Origin: Pseudomonas sp. BP8
GTDB taxonomy: Bacteria > Pseudomonadota > Gammaproteobacteria > Pseudomonadales > Pseudomonadaceae
Reading direction: 5' to 3'
Assembly: GCF_017875955.1 (NCBI RefSeq)
Contig: NZ_JAGINK010000001.1
Span: forward strand, 1,712,001 to 1,776,000
DNA length: 64,000 bases
A program made the translations under genes and the position numbers. The notes below the pieces were generated by a model, which made no database searches, had not been told where the DNA came from, and was given only the letters and a program-made list of their open reading frames with translations. This document shows positions 18,074-31,569 of the stretch, piece after piece. Each line of letters opens with the position of its first letter. Within the stretch, counting starts at the first letter, position 1.

Positions 18074-20920
18074 TTACAGTGCGGCGATCCGCGCATGCTG
18101 CTCGGTGAAGTTGGCCAGCGCCTGCTCGGCTTCAGCCAGCTTGGCGCGTTCCTTGTCGATCACCGCAGGCGGTGCCTTGTCGACGAAGGCAGCATTCGAC
18201 AGCTTGCCACCGACGCGCTGAACTTCACCCTGCAGACGCTGGATCTCCTTGTTCAGGCGCGCCAGTTCAGCGTCCTTGTCGATCAGGCCGGCCATCGGCA
18301 CCAGCACCTGCAGATCACCCACCAGTGCGGTGGCCGACAGTGGCGCTTCGTCCTGTTCGCCTAGTACGGTGAACGACTCGACCTTGGCCAGCTTCTTCAG
18401 CAGGGCTTCGTTTTCCTGCAGGCGACGCTGGTCGTCGGCACTGGCGTTCTTGAGGAACAATGGCAGCGGCTTGCCCGGGCCGATGTTCATCTCGGCGCGA
18501 ATGTTGCGCAGGCCGTTCATCAAGTTCTGCAGCCACTCGATATCGCCTTCGGCAGCGCTGTCGATACGGCTCTCGTTAGCCACTGGCCACGGTTGCAGCA
18601 TGATGGTCTTGCCGTCGATGCCAGCCAGCGGCGCGATGCGCTGCCAGATTTCTTCGGTGATGAATGGCATGAACGGGTGCGCCAGGCGCAGCGCCACTTC
18701 CAATACCCGGACCAGGGTGCGACGGGTGCCGCGGGCGCGTTCGACCGGGGCGTTCTCGTCCCACAGGACCGGCTTGGACAGCTCCAGGTACCAATCGCAG
18801 TACTGGTTCCAGATGAACTCGTAGAGTGCCTGGCTGGCCAGGTCGAAGCGGAACTGCTCGAGCTGGCGAGTCACTTCGGCTTCGGTGCGCTGCAGCTGCG
18901 AGATGATCCAGCGGTCGGCCAGCGACAGCTCGTAGGCTTCGCCGTTCTGGCCGCAGTCTTCGCCTTTGTCGAGCACGTAGCGGGCGGCGTTCCAGATCTT
19001 GTTGCAGAAGTTGCGGTAGCCTTCGACGCGGCCCATGTCGAACTTGATGTCGCGCCCGGTCGAGGCCAGCGAGCAGAAGGTGAAGCGCAGGGCGTCGGTA
19101 CCGTAGCTGGCGATGCCTTCGGGGAACTCGGCCTTGGTCTGCTTGGCGATCTTCTCGGCAAGTTTTGGCTGCATCATGCCGCTGGTGCGTTTTTCCAGCA
19201 GGGCGTCGAGGGTGATGCCGTCGACGATGTCCAGTGGGTCAAGCACGTTGCCCTTGGACTTGGACATCTTCTGGCCCTGGCCATCGCGGACCAGGCCATG
19301 CACGTAGACCGTCTTGAACGGTACCTGTGGGGTGCCGTCCTCGTTCTTCACCAGGTGCATGGTCAGCATGATCATCCGGGCGACCCAGAAGAAAATGATG
19401 TCGAAACCGGTGACCAGCACGTCGGTGGAGTGGAATTTCTTGAGGAACTCGGTCTGCTCCGGCCAGCCCAGGGTGGAGAAGGTCCACAGCCCCGAACTGA
19501 ACCAGGTGTCGAGCACGTCGTCGTCCTGGCGCAGGACCACATCGCTGCCCAGGTTGTGCTTGGTGCGCACTTCCTGCTCGTTGCGGCCGACATAGACCTG
19601 ACCGGCCTCGTCGTACCACGCCGGAATACGGTGGCCCCACCACAGCTGACGGCTGATGCACCAGTCCTGGATGTCACGCATCCAGGAGAAGTACATGTTT
19701 TCGTATTGCTTGGGCACGAACTGGATACGGCCATCTTCAACGGCAGCGATCGCAGGCTCGGCCAGCGGCTTGGTGGAGACGTACCACTGGTCGGTCAGCC
19801 ACGGCTCGATGATGGTGCCGGAGCGGTCGCCTTTCGGCACTTTCAGGGCGTGGTCGTCGATGCTGACCAGCAGGCCTTGGGCGTCGAGGTCGGCAACGAT
19901 CTGCTTGCGCGCGACGAAGCGGTCGAGACCGGCGTACTGGGCGGGAAGGCTGGTGTCGATCTGCTCGTTGAGGCTGCCGTCGAGGTTGAACGCCTGGGCA
20001 TTGGCCAGCACCAGCGCATTCTTGTCGAAGATGTTCAGCAGCGGCAGGTTGTGGCGCTTGCCGACTTCATAGTCGTTGAAGTCGTGGGCCGGGGTGATCT
20101 TCACGCAGCCGGTGCCGAACTCTGGGTCGCAGTAGTCGTCAGCGATGATCGGGATCAGGCGGCCGACCAGCGGCAGTTTGACGAAGGTGCCGATCAGCGC
20201 CTGGTAGCGCTCGTCGGTCGGGTTGACGGCAACGGCGGCGTCACCCAGCAGGGTTTCCGGACGAGTGGTGGCCACTACCAGATAATCTTTGCCATCGGCG
20301 GTCTTGGCGCCGTCGGCCAGCGGGTAGCGCAGGTTCCACAGGTGACCTTTCTCGTCGTGGTTTTCCACTTCAAGGTCAGAGATGGCGGTGTGCAGCTTGG
20401 TGTCCCAGTTGACCAGGCGTTTGCCGCGGTAGATCAGGCCGTCTTCGTGCAGGCGGACAAAGGCTTCCTTGACCGCGTCGGAGAGGCCGTCGTCCATGGT
20501 GAAGCGCTCGCGGCTCCAGTCGACCGACGAACCCAGGCGGCGGATCTGCCGGCTGATGTTGCCACCGGACTGTTCCTTCCACTCCCAGACCTTGTCGAGG
20601 AACTGCTCGCGGCCCAGGTCATGACGGTTCTGGCCCTTGGCCTCGAGCTGGCGCTCGACCAGCATCTGGGTCGCGATACCGGCGTGGTCGGTGCCCGGCT
20701 GCCACAGGGTGTCGCGACCCTGCATGCGGCGGAAGCGGATCAGCGCGTCCATGATCGCGTTGTTGAAACCATGGCCCATGTGCAGGCTGCCGGTGACGTT
20801 CGGCGGCGGGATCATGATGGTGTAGGACTCGCCTGCACCTTGTGGGGCGAAATAGTTCTCGGACTCCCAGGTGTTGTACCAGGAAGTTTCGATGGCGTGC
20901 GGCTGGTAGGTCTTATCCAT
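18074..20920 (-). CDS. valS: Valine--tRNA ligase ValS
   Basis: ValS charges tRNA-Val and edits misactivated threonine. The 948-residue protein has the class-I HIGH variant HMGH at 47-50 in [15 protein letters not shown] and KMSKS at 551-555. The CP1 editing region includes [18 protein letters not shown]. The C-terminal coiled coil ([20 protein letters not shown]) is typical of ValS. It is the last gene of the pepA-holC-(small protein)-valS run, with 144 nt between it and the small protein. Confidence 0.98.
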   Translation of the reverse strand: MDKTYQPHAIETSWYNTWESENYFAPQGAGESYTIMIPPPNVTGSLHMGHGFNNAIMDALIRFRRMQGRDTLWQPGTDHAGIATQMLVERQLEAKGQNRHDLGREQFLDKVWEWKEQSGGNISRQIRRLGSSVDWSRERFTMDDGLSDAVKEAFVRLHEDGLIYRGKRLVNWDTKLHTAISDLEVENHDEKGHLWNLRYPLADGAKTADGKDYLVVATTRPETLLGDAAVAVNPTDERYQALIGTFVKLPLVGRLIPIIADDYCDPEFGTGCVKITPAHDFNDYEVGKRHNLPLLNIFDKNALVLANAQAFNLDGSLNEQIDTSLPAQYAGLDRFVARKQIVADLDAQGLLVSIDDHALKVPKGDRSGTIIEPWLTDQWYVSTKPLAEPAIAAVEDGRIQFVPKQYENMYFSWMRDIQDWCISRQLWWGHRIPAWYDEAGQVYVGRNEQEVRTKHNLGSDVVLRQDDDVLDTWFSSGLWTFSTLGWPEQTEFLKKFHSTDVLVTGFDIIFFWVARMIMLTMHLVKNEDGTPQVPFKTVYVHGLVRDGQGQKMSKSKGNVLDPLDIVDGITLDALLEKRTSGMMQPKLAEKIAKQTKAEFPEGIASYGTDALRFTFCSLASTGRDIKFDMGRVEGYRNFCNKIWNAARYVLDKGEDCGQNGEAYELSLADRWIISQLQRTEAEVTRQLEQFRFDLASQALYEFIWNQYCDWYLELSKPVLWDENAPVERARGTRRTLVRVLEVALRLAHPFMPFITEEIWQRIAPLAGIDGKTIMLQPWPVANESRIDSAAEGDIEWLQNLMNGLRNIRAEMNIGPGKPLPLFLKNASADDQRRLQENEALLKKLAKVESFTVLGEQDEAPLSATALVGDLQVLVPMAGLIDKDAELARLNKEIQRLQGEVQRVGGKLSNAAFVDKAPPAVIDKERAKLAEAEQALANFTEQHARIAAL

Positions 20921-21064
20921 GCGCGGCGGGACCCTTAGGCATTAATTCGGGAAAGCCGAGAAGTATAACGGAGCCGCAAGCTTCAAGCGATAAGCTGCGA
21001 GGGGGATCGCAGCCAGATTGGCGAGCTCGATAGAGGCCATCACTGAGATAACTGAGACCGATGG

Positions 21065-21433
21065 TTACTCGGGCCGCTTGAGCAATCGCTCTATGCGCGC
21101 ATCCAGGCGGCGTTTGATCTCGGTTTCGATATGCGGGGTAAAGTCGTTGATCACATCCTGCATGATCAACTGCGCGGCCGCGCGCAACTCGGCATCCAGG
21201 CGCAGCAGGGTGTCCTGGCGGCGGGCCTGCGGGTCGTCCTCGTCCTCGGCGGGTTGCAGTTCTGTCAGCACTGGCGGGGCGTTGCCGGCAGGCTCATCGA
21301 GTAGCAGGGGAATCTGCTCGACCGTATCGGTCAGCAGCGGCGGTTGCAGGTCAGCATCGCCCAACAGCTCGCGGATCGACTCGAGGTCGTCGAGCAGATG
21401 AGCAGAGTCGGGCCGGGGAGAGTGCTTGTCCAT
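21065..21433 (-). CDS. Conserved acidic protein between holC and valS (unknown function)
   Basis: From the ATG at 21431-21433 (MDKHSPRPDSAHLLDDLESI) this is 122 residues; an in-frame ATG at 21442 would add three. The N-terminal 65 residues are acidic and proline-rich and look disordered (QPAEDEDDPQARRQDTLLRL). The C-terminal half is helical and basic (AAAQLIMQDVINDFTPHIET, then EIKRRLDARIERLLKRPE). I see no enzymatic motif. It overlaps or abuts the holC stop (21439) and its place between holC and valS is usual in Pseudomonas, so a link to replication or membrane work is guesswork. Confidence 0.8.
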   Translation of the reverse strand: MDKHSPRPDSAHLLDDLESIRELLGDADLQPPLLTDTVEQIPLLLDEPAGNAPPVLTELQPAEDEDDPQARRQDTLLRLDAELRAAAQLIMQDVINDFTPHIETEIKRRLDARIERLLKRPE

Positions 21434-21438
21434 CGTCG

Positions 21439-21867
21439 TCAAAGTCGCTGTAGGCGGTGATTCTGCAGAGCATAGCCCTGTTCCCGGTAGAAACGGAACC
21501 GTTCTCGGGCAGCCTCGCGAATCGTTGGTTCCTCAACGACTATTTCAGCGACTCGCTGGAAGCGGCCGACAAACTCCGGCACCGCTGCGCTGAGGTTGAT
21601 CAACAGATCGTCATGCGTGCCAGGATCGTTGCCCAGGCCCAGCACCACCGTGGCGTCGGCATGCGCTTCGGCGAGGTCGTGGGGCACGAATGCTTCGCCC
21701 TTGAACTGCCACAGGCGCTGGTCGAGTTCGCCACGCTGGGTCGCATCCTGGCAATGCAGGTACACCCGGTGGCCGAGGCGCCAGGCCTTTTCGCACAGCT
21801 TGCAGGCGAAATCCAGCCGCGCCGACAAGGCGTCGGTGGGCAGGACATAGAAATCTACTTGGCTCAT
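21439..21867 (-). CDS. holC: DNA polymerase III chi subunit HolC
   Basis: HolC (chi) binds psi in the clamp loader and single-stranded-DNA-binding protein on the lagging strand. The 142 residues match the family: VDFYVLPTDALSARLDFACK, KLCEKAWRLGHRVYLHC, LDQRLWQFKGEAFVPHD and VEEPTIREAARERFRFYREQ near the end. It starts 48 nt after the pepA stop. Confidence 0.95.
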   Translation of the reverse strand: MSQVDFYVLPTDALSARLDFACKLCEKAWRLGHRVYLHCQDATQRGELDQRLWQFKGEAFVPHDLAEAHADATVVLGLGNDPGTHDDLLINLSAAVPEFVGRFQRVAEIVVEEPTIREAARERFRFYREQGYALQNHRLQRL

Positions 21868-21915
21868 GGTTCAGTCCATTGGCGAGCGACCGCAAAGGCC
21901 GCTCGCCTAGAGGGA

Positions 21916-24800
<2,885 letters not shown>

Positions 24801-24808
<8 letters not shown>

Positions 24809-25862
24809 GCTTGATCGCTATATCGGCATGAGCGTGCTGATGGCCATTCTGGCTGTGCTCGGGATCATTCTCGGCCTGGCCTCGTTGTTCGCCTTCATCG
24901 ATGAGATGGGCGACCTGAGCGATACCTACACCGTGCTCGACGCCGGTTACTTCGTCATGCTCACCGCGCCACGCCGGCTCTACGAGATGTTGCCGATGGC
25001 GGCACTGATCGGCTGCCTGATCGGCCTTGGCAGCCTGGCCAGCAGCAGCGAGCTGACCATCATGCGCGCGGCGGGTGTGTCCATTGGGCGCATCGTCTGG
25101 GCGGTGATGAAACCGATGCTGGTACTGATGCTGGCCGGCGTGCTGATCGGTGAGTACGTGGCGCCTGTGACCGAGAACAAGGGCCAGGCCGAACGCTCCC
25201 TGGCCCAGGGCGGCGGTGAGGCGCAGAGCTCCAAGCGCGGCATGTGGCACCGCCAGGGTGAGGAGTTCGTGCACATCAACTCGGTGCAGCCCAATGGCTT
25301 GCTGCTGGGCGTGACCCGCTACCGCTTCGATGAAGAACGCAAGATCGTCACTTCCAGCTTTGCCCGCAGGGCCAAGTACAACGACGATCATTGGCTGCTC
25401 AGCGATGTCAGCACGACCTATTTCCGTGGCGATCACACCGAAGTGGTCAAGGCTCCGGAAGAGCGTTGGGATGTGTCGGTGACGCCGCAGTTGCTCAACA
25501 CGGTCGTGCTGGCGCCGGAGTCGCTGTCGATTACCGGATTGTGGGATTACATCCACTACCTGAAGGATCAGGGTCTGAACAATGCGCGGTACTGGCTGGC
25601 GTTCTGGACCAAGGTGTTGCAGCCGGCGGTGACTGCGGCATTGGTGCTGATGGCGATTTCGTTCATCTTTGGTCCGCTGCGTTCGGTGACGTTGGGCCAG
25701 CGGGTGTTCACCGGTGTGCTGGTGGGCTTCGTGTTCCGCATTGCCCAGGACCTGCTGGGGCCTTCGAGCCAGGTCTTCGGCTTCCCGCCGCTGTTGGCGG
25801 TGGTGATACCGGCGGGGGTTTGTGCCCTGGCTGGGGTGTGGTTGTTGCGTCGGGCGGGTTGA
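24801..25862 (+). CDS. lptG: LPS export permease LptG
   Basis: LptG pairs with LptF in the LPS extractor. The 353-residue protein opens with MAKLDRYIGMSVLMAILAVL and shows LPMAALIGCLIGLGSLASSS, ELTIMRAAGVSIGRIVWAVM (coupling helix) and a C-terminal membrane bundle (RSVTLGQRVFTGVLVGFVFR). It starts inside the lptF end. Repeat element B begins about 25 nt after its stop, with no ordinary terminator before it. Confidence 0.96.
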
Positions 25863-25887
25863 TGGGCTAGGGCTCACTTGTGCGTTG

Positions 25888-26137
25888 GGGGGGCTTATCC
25901 ATTTGATGTGGTGGCGTTTCTGGCCCCTTCCGCCCTTACGGTGGGTCACTTTTTTTCTTGGAAAAAAGTAACCAAAAACCGCTTGCTCCTGCATCCGGCC
26001 CTCCGCTTCGCTGCGGGTTCCCTCGCTCCGGTCTTGCTCCGGGAGGACCGCGCTGTACGGCCCATCCTGGGCCTCAGCGCTTTCCGGCCATCCATGGCCT
26101 CCACCTCCCTGCGCAAGACCTCCACTCGGCCTCCTGA
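25888..26137 (+). repeat. Left inverted arm of element B
   Basis: In order it holds GGCTTATCCATTTGATGTGG, GGCCCCTTCCGCCCTTACGG, the terminal palindrome GGTCACTTTTTTTC...AAAAAAGTAACC (25945-25974), the CTCCGGTCTTGCTCCGG segment, GGCCCATCCTGGGCC, GGCCATCCATGGCC and CCACTCGGCCTCCTGA at the inner end. The palindromes can form at least four hairpins. It differs from the right arm by scattered substitutions. Confidence 0.85.
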
Positions 26138-27393
26138 AGTCGCTGGTAGATCAAGAGCAAGATCAAGATCAAAAGCCAGGGCAACGGCTGGCGAATCGCT
26201 GCGCTCTCGCTTTGTTTATTTACCAGCGGATTTGTGGGGTGGCTGGCAGGGCTGCGCCCTGCGATTTGCATTGGCAGTCCCGGCCTCTTCGCGGGGCAAG
26301 CCCGCTCCTACAGGGATTGCGCAAATTTTGAACTCGGCGCAATACCTGTAGGAGCGGGCTTGCCCCGCGAAGAGGCCCGAATATCCACCCCACCTGCCAC
26401 TATCAAAAACAACGCCAGCCCAGACGCCACCGCAACTTCGCGACTTCAGGAGTCCGAGTGGAGTCGCTGGTAGATCAAGATCAACAGCTAGGGCAATGGC
26501 TGGCGAATCGCTGCGCTCTCGCTTTGTTTATTTACCAGCGGATTTGTGGGGTGGCTGGGCAGGGCTGCGCCCTGCGATTTGCATTGGCAGTACCGGCCTC
26601 TTCGCGGGACAAGCCCGCTACAGGTACAGCGCCGAATTCAAAATTGGCGCAATACCTGTAGGAGCGGGCTTGCCCCGCGAAGAGGCCCGAATATCCACCC
26701 CACCTGCCCCTATCAAAAACAACGCCAGCCCAGACGCCACCGCAACTTCGCGACTTCAGGAGGCTGAGTGGAGTCGCTGGTAGATCAAGATCAACAGCTA
26801 GGGCAATGGCTGGCGAATCGCTGTGCTCTCGCTTTGTTTGTTTACCAGCGGAATTGTGGTGTGGCCGGCAGGGCTGCGCCCTGCGATTTGCATTGGCAGT
26901 ACCGGCCTCTTCGCGGGACAAGCCCGCTACAGGGATTGAGCAAATTTTGAATTCGGCGCAAATCCTGTAGGAGCGGGCTTGCCCCGCGAAGAGGCCCGAA
27001 TATCCACTCCACCTGCCACTATCAAAAACAACGCCAGCCCAGACGCCACCGCAACTTCGCGACTTCAGGAGGCCGAGTGGAGTCGCTGGTAGATCAAGAT
27101 CTACAGCTAGGGCAATGGCTGGCGAATCGCTGCGCTCTCGCTTTGTTTATTTACCAGCGGATTTGTGGGGTGGCTGGGCAGGGCTGCGCCCTGCGATTTG
27201 CATTGGCAGTACCGGCCTCTTCGCGGGACAAGCCCGCTCCTACAGGTACTGCGCGAATTCGAAATCTGCGCAGATCCTGTAGGAGCGGGCTTGTCCCGCG
27301 AAGAGGCCCGAATATCCACCACACCTGCCACTATCGAAGACAACGCCAGCCCAGGCGCCACCCGTAACTTCGCGACGTCAGGAGGCCGAGTGG
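26138..27393 (+). repeat. Four tandem core units of about 310 bp, each with an inverted REP pair
   Basis: Units start at 26138, 26462, 26772 and 27081 with AGTCGCTGGTAGATCAAG, giving spacings of 324, 310 and 309 bp; the last ends near 27393. Each has an X part with CTGGTA...TACCAG, GCGAATCGCTGCGCTCTCGC and CAGGGCTGCGCCCTG, then a plus REP, an A/T-rich centre, a minus REP, then a Y part from GAATATCCAC to TCAGGAGGCCGAGTGG. REP pairs are at 26281-26378, 26594-26688, 26903-26997 and 27213-27308. Units 2 and 3 share a 3-bp deletion in the plus REP (CCGCTACAGG instead of CCGCTCCTACAGG), so they are the most recent duplicates. Confidence 0.9.
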
Positions 27394-27625
27394 AGGTCTG
27401 GCGCAGGGAGGTGGAGGCCATGGATGGCCGGAAAGCGCTGAGGCCCAGGATGGGCCGTACAGCGCGGTCCTCCCGGAGCAAGACCGGAGCGAGGGGACCC
27501 GTAGCGCAGCGAAGGGCCGGATGCAGGAGCAGGCGGTTTTTGGTTACTTTTTTCCAAGAAAAAAAGTGACCCGCCGTAAGGGCGGAAGGGGCCAGAAAAG
27601 TCGCCACATCAAATGGATAAGCCCA
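27378..27625 (-). repeat. Right inverted arm of element B
   Basis: This is the reverse complement of the left arm, from TCAGGAGGCCGAGTGG through GGCCATGGATGGCC, the terminal palindrome at 27541-27573 and CCGCCGTAAGGGCGG to CACATCAAATGGATAAGCCC. The 16-bp inner end is shared with every unit boundary in the tandem array. Confidence 0.85.
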
Positions 27626-27635
27626 CAATTCCTAA

Positions 27636-27690
27636 GCCAAGCCAAGCCAAGCCAAGCCAACCCAAGCCAACCCAAGCCAACCCAACCCAA
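27636..27690. repeat. Pentanucleotide microsatellite (GCCAA/CCCAA) x11
   Basis: Five GCCAA copies are followed by six copies that alternate CCCAA and GCCAA and end in two CCCAA. On the minus strand this is TTGGC/TTGGG, the tract found six-fold at the equivalent place in element A (11211-11240). Confidence 0.9.
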
Positions 27691-27738
27691 CAGACCATCC
27701 CCCCAACAACCCGTGAAAATCCTACTAGGGCCACTGAT

Positions 27739-28227
27739 TCATTTTTTCTGCTTGGGCACCCGCACCAGCTGAGTTTCGGAATAGATGTCATGCCAGCTGC
27801 GCTTGCGCTTGTCGATCAGTGACCAGATAAAACCCAGCCCCAGGCACAGCCAAGACGCAATCGCCACGACAAAGCGCAGCAGCGCTTGCCACAAACTGAT
27901 GGCGCTGCCATCGGCGTTCTGCACCCGTACCCCCCAGACCTGCATGCCCAAGGTTTGACCACCATGGGTCCAGAACTTGGCAAAGAACCCGAACAGGGCG
28001 AACAGCAGGATCGTCGACAACAGCGGGTCGCCATCCAGCGCGCCAGCATCAGTCAGCTCACGCATGCGCTGCTCGCCGATAATCGCCCCTTGCACCAGCT
28101 TGTACCCGCCTGCCGTCACGATCAGCAGGGCGGTGCACAGCAAAAAGTCATAGAACATCGCCGCCATGCGACGGCCCAGGCCTACCGGTGGGAAATCACC
28201 CTGAGGTATGAGGGAATGCTTGGACAT
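27739..28227 (-). CDS. RDD family membrane protein
   Basis: From the ATG at 28225-28227 (MSKHSLIPQGDFPPVGLGRR) this is 162 residues; an earlier ATG would add ten. The RDD pattern is visible: GLGRRMAAMFYDFLLCTALL with the Arg and Asp of the first helix, a second helix LLFALFGFFAKFWTHGGQTL, and RSWHDIYSETQLVRV at the end with the conserved Asp. Three hydrophobic segments are seen. Some RDD proteins move ions or small solutes, but no substrate can be given. It is convergent with lptG across element B. Confidence 0.85.
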   Translation of the reverse strand: MSKHSLIPQGDFPPVGLGRRMAAMFYDFLLCTALLIVTAGGYKLVQGAIIGEQRMRELTDAGALDGDPLLSTILLFALFGFFAKFWTHGGQTLGMQVWGVRVQNADGSAISLWQALLRFVVAIASWLCLGLGFIWSLIDKRKRSWHDIYSETQLVRVPKQKK

Positions 28228-28274
28228 GCATGGCAGCTCCAGATGGCAAAGGCGCATTCTATGGAATCGCGGGC

Positions 28275-28312
28275 ATAAAAAAGCCCCTGCAAATCAATGC
28301 AGGGGCTTTTTA
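28275..28312 (-). terminator. Intrinsic terminator of the cold-shock gene
   Basis: On the minus strand AAGCCCCTGC pairs with GCAGGGGCTT (28281-28290 with 28299-28308) over an 8-nt loop, followed by a run of T. It lies 8 nt after the cold-shock gene stop and is also nearly symmetrical in its A/T flanks. Confidence 0.93.
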
Positions 28313-28319
28313 CGAGAAA

Positions 28320-28532
28320 TCAGCCTTCAGCCTGGACTTCGTCAGCCTGCAGGCCTTTCTGGCCTTGGACCGCGACGAAAGTGACCTTCTGGCCCTCTTT
28401 CAGGCTCTTGAAGCCGTTGCCCTGGATGGCACGGAAGTGAACGAACAGATCAGCACCGCTCTCTGGGGTGATGAAGCCGTAACCTTTCTCGTCATTGAAC
28501 CACTTGACGGTACCGCTCTGACGCTCAGCCAT
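28320..28532 (-). CDS. Cold-shock domain protein (CspA family)
   Basis: This 70-residue single cold-shock domain binds single-stranded RNA or DNA and melts RNA structure. It starts at 28530-28532 ([20 protein letters not shown]) with RNP1 KGYGFI at 16-21 and RNP2 as LFVHF at 29-33, and ends [19 protein letters not shown]2 is followed by RAI instead of the commoner SAI. The frame open to 28673 is the 5' leader. The gene lies downstream of gcvT in the same direction, with its own terminator. Confidence 0.93.
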   Translation of the reverse strand: MAERQSGTVKWFNDEKGYGFITPESGADLFVHFRAIQGNGFKSLKEGQKVTFVAVQGQKGLQADEVQAEG

Positions 28533-28877
28533 GGTCTTGCTTCCTATGAATCTTGGATAGTGATGACAGTTTCTATCGCTTCCTGTAAGCGAAAGAGTAC
28601 TGGGCTGGGTTGCAGGAAAGTCAGAGACGTCGAGCGGGTTGTAGCAATAGCGGCTACTTGCCCAGGTCACCAACTAAAGCGACCCATGCAAACACAGTGA
28701 GCTGAATGTACGACAAGTCCAGCGAGAAAAACAAGCCCTTGCAAATGGCCAGATTTCGCCCCTTTTCCGATTACCGAACACATTGCCTCAGGCTGCATGG
28801 CGCCTGGGCTGGCGCCATGTTCAAAAGTTATTAGGCAGGTTCGAAAACGAATAACCGACGCCTGCCTCGCGCGGCCT
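28533..28877 (-). other. Leader/intergenic region between gcvT and the cold-shock gene
   Basis: These 345 nt carry no gene. They hold a perfect 9-bp inverted repeat CATGGCGCC/GGCGCCATG (28796-28819, 6-nt loop) and a second stem AGGCAGG/CCTGCCT (about 28832-28868) followed on the minus strand by a T-containing stretch, a plausible terminator of the gcv operon. The part nearest the cold-shock gene is probably the long 5' leader common in this gene family, though no cold-box could be fixed by eye. Confidence 0.55.
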
Positions 28878-29999
28878 TCAGCCGCGATAGTAACGTTGCG
28901 GAACAAAAGGCATTTTGCTGACTTTCAAGGCTACTCGCTTGCCTCTGACCAGTGCATACAGCGCTGTATCAAGTGCGCTGTGTTCATTATCGACATAGCC
29001 CATCGCCAGCGGTGCGCCGAGTGTCGGACCAAAGCCACCGCTGCACACTTTGCCAATTACCGTACCGGCTTCATCGACAATGTCTGCGCCCTCACGTACT
29101 GGCGTGCGTTCCTGTGGCAACAAGCCGACACGCTTGCGCGCAACGCCCTGCTGCTGTTGCGCGAACACAGCCTCGGCGCCAGGGAATCCACCGGCGCGCG
29201 GTCCGTCGGCGCGCCGTACTTTGGAAATGGCCCAGAGCAAGCTTGCCTCGATCGGCGTGGTGCTGCTGTCCATGTCATGGCCATAAAGGCACAGGCCGGC
29301 TTCCAGGCGCAGCGAATCGCGCGCGCCGAGGCCGATCGCCTGCACTTCAGGCTCGGCCAGCAAGCGCCGGGCGAGGGCTTCGGCACCCGCGGCAGGCACC
29401 GAGATCTCGTAACCGTCTTCGCCGGTGTAGCCCGAGCGACTGATGTAGCAGTCCTGCTCCAGCAGCTTGACCGGCCGGAACTGCATGAAGGTCATGTTCG
29501 CCACTTCTGGCGCCAGCCGCTGCAGTACCTTGACCGCCGCCGGGCCTTGCAGGGCGAGCAGGGCGCGCTCGGCAAACAGCGGCTGGATCTCGCAGCGCTG
29601 GCCGATGTGCTGGCGCAGGTGGGCGAGGTCTTGCTCCTTGCAGGCGGCATTGACCACCAGGAACAGCTGGTCGTTACCCAGGTTGGCGACCATCAGGTCG
29701 TCAAGGATTCCGCCGTTCTCGTTGGTGAACATCGCATAGCGCTGCATGCCTACCGGCAGGTCGATGATGTCGACCGGTACCAGCGACTCCAGAGCCCGGG
29801 CCGCATCACTGCCGGTCAGGAGGATCTGGCCCATATGCGAAACATCGAACAGGCCGGCCTGCTCACGTGTGTGCAAGTGCTCTTTGAGTACGCCCAGTGG
29901 GTATTGCACCGGCATGTCGAAGCCGGCGAACGGCACCATGCGCGCGCCGAGCTCCAGGTGCAGGGCGTGCAAGGGGGTCTTGAGCAGTGTTTCGGACAT
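28878..29999 (-). CDS. gcvT: Glycine cleavage system T protein (aminomethyltransferase) GcvT
   Basis: GcvT releases ammonia from the aminomethyl group on lipoyl-GcvH and makes 5,10-methylene-tetrahydrofolate. Starting at 29997-29999 (MSETLLKTPLHALHLELGAR) it has 373 residues. Motifs include MVPFAGFDMPVQYPLGVLKE, DVSHMGQILLTG, the folate-domain SRSGYTGEDGYEI and GLGARDSLRLEAGLCLYGHD. It follows sdaA by 26 nt and is the last gene of gcvH-gcvP-sdaA-gcvT. Confidence 0.97.
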   Translation of the reverse strand: MSETLLKTPLHALHLELGARMVPFAGFDMPVQYPLGVLKEHLHTREQAGLFDVSHMGQILLTGSDAARALESLVPVDIIDLPVGMQRYAMFTNENGGILDDLMVANLGNDQLFLVVNAACKEQDLAHLRQHIGQRCEIQPLFAERALLALQGPAAVKVLQRLAPEVANMTFMQFRPVKLLEQDCYISRSGYTGEDGYEISVPAAGAEALARRLLAEPEVQAIGLGARDSLRLEAGLCLYGHDMDSSTTPIEASLLWAISKVRRADGPRAGGFPGAEAVFAQQQQGVARKRVGLLPQERTPVREGADIVDEAGTVIGKVCSGGFGPTLGAPLAMGYVDNEHSALDTALYALVRGKRVALKVSKMPFVPQRYYRG

Positions 30000-30025
30000 C
30001 GATGACTCCTTGGTTATTGTTGGGC

Positions 30026-31402
<1,377 letters not shown>

Positions 31403-31462
31403 GGTGCTTCCTCCAGTTGGCTTGACGTCGTTTGACAGGGCCCTGGGACCGCTACGCGGCCC

Positions 31463-31541
31463 TCTCGCGACACAAGGCCGCTCCCACAGGGATGGTGAGT
31501 GCCGCCGCCCCTTGTGGGAGCGGCCTTGTGCCGCGAAAAGG
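31463..31541. repeat. Inverted REP pair inside the gcv operon (gcvP-sdaA)
   Basis: A plus REP (31463-31491, ACAAGGCCGCTCCCACAGG) faces a minus REP (31510-31541, TTGTGGGAGCGGCCTTGTG). They share a stem of more than 15 bp. The pair fills most of the 167-nt gap between the gcvP stop and the sdaA start, inside a likely single transcript. Confidence 0.85.
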
Positions 31542-31569
31542 CTGCACAGCAGCCCCTCTGACAGGCGCC

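Larger units (their letters stand above)
25888..27712. repeat. Composite repeat element B (non-coding, inverted arms, four tandem core units)
   Basis: This roughly 1.8-kb block fills the whole space between convergent lptG and the RDD gene. It has a left arm (25888-26137), four head-to-tail units (26138-27393), a right arm that is the inverted left arm (27378-27625), an eleven-copy pentamer tract and an outer end (TGTTGGGGGGATGG on the minus strand) resembling the outer left end of element A. Open frames inside run through the palindromes in several phases and have no protein-like conservation. No transposase or other mobility gene is inside. It corresponds to element A with the core expanded and inverted. 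Confidence 0.87.

Noticed and set aside
18593..20938. A 781-codon open frame on the plus strand opposite valS
   Set aside because: It is a shadow of valS produced by high GC at third positions. The translation has no domain and valS is intact on the other strand.
26138..27393. The tandem array as a CRISPR
   Set aside because: Units are about 310 bp with no unique spacers, and no cas genes are present.
25888..27712. Element B as a classical insertion sequence
   Set aside because: It has inverted ends, but no transposase frame lies between them and the interior is tandem non-coding repeats.
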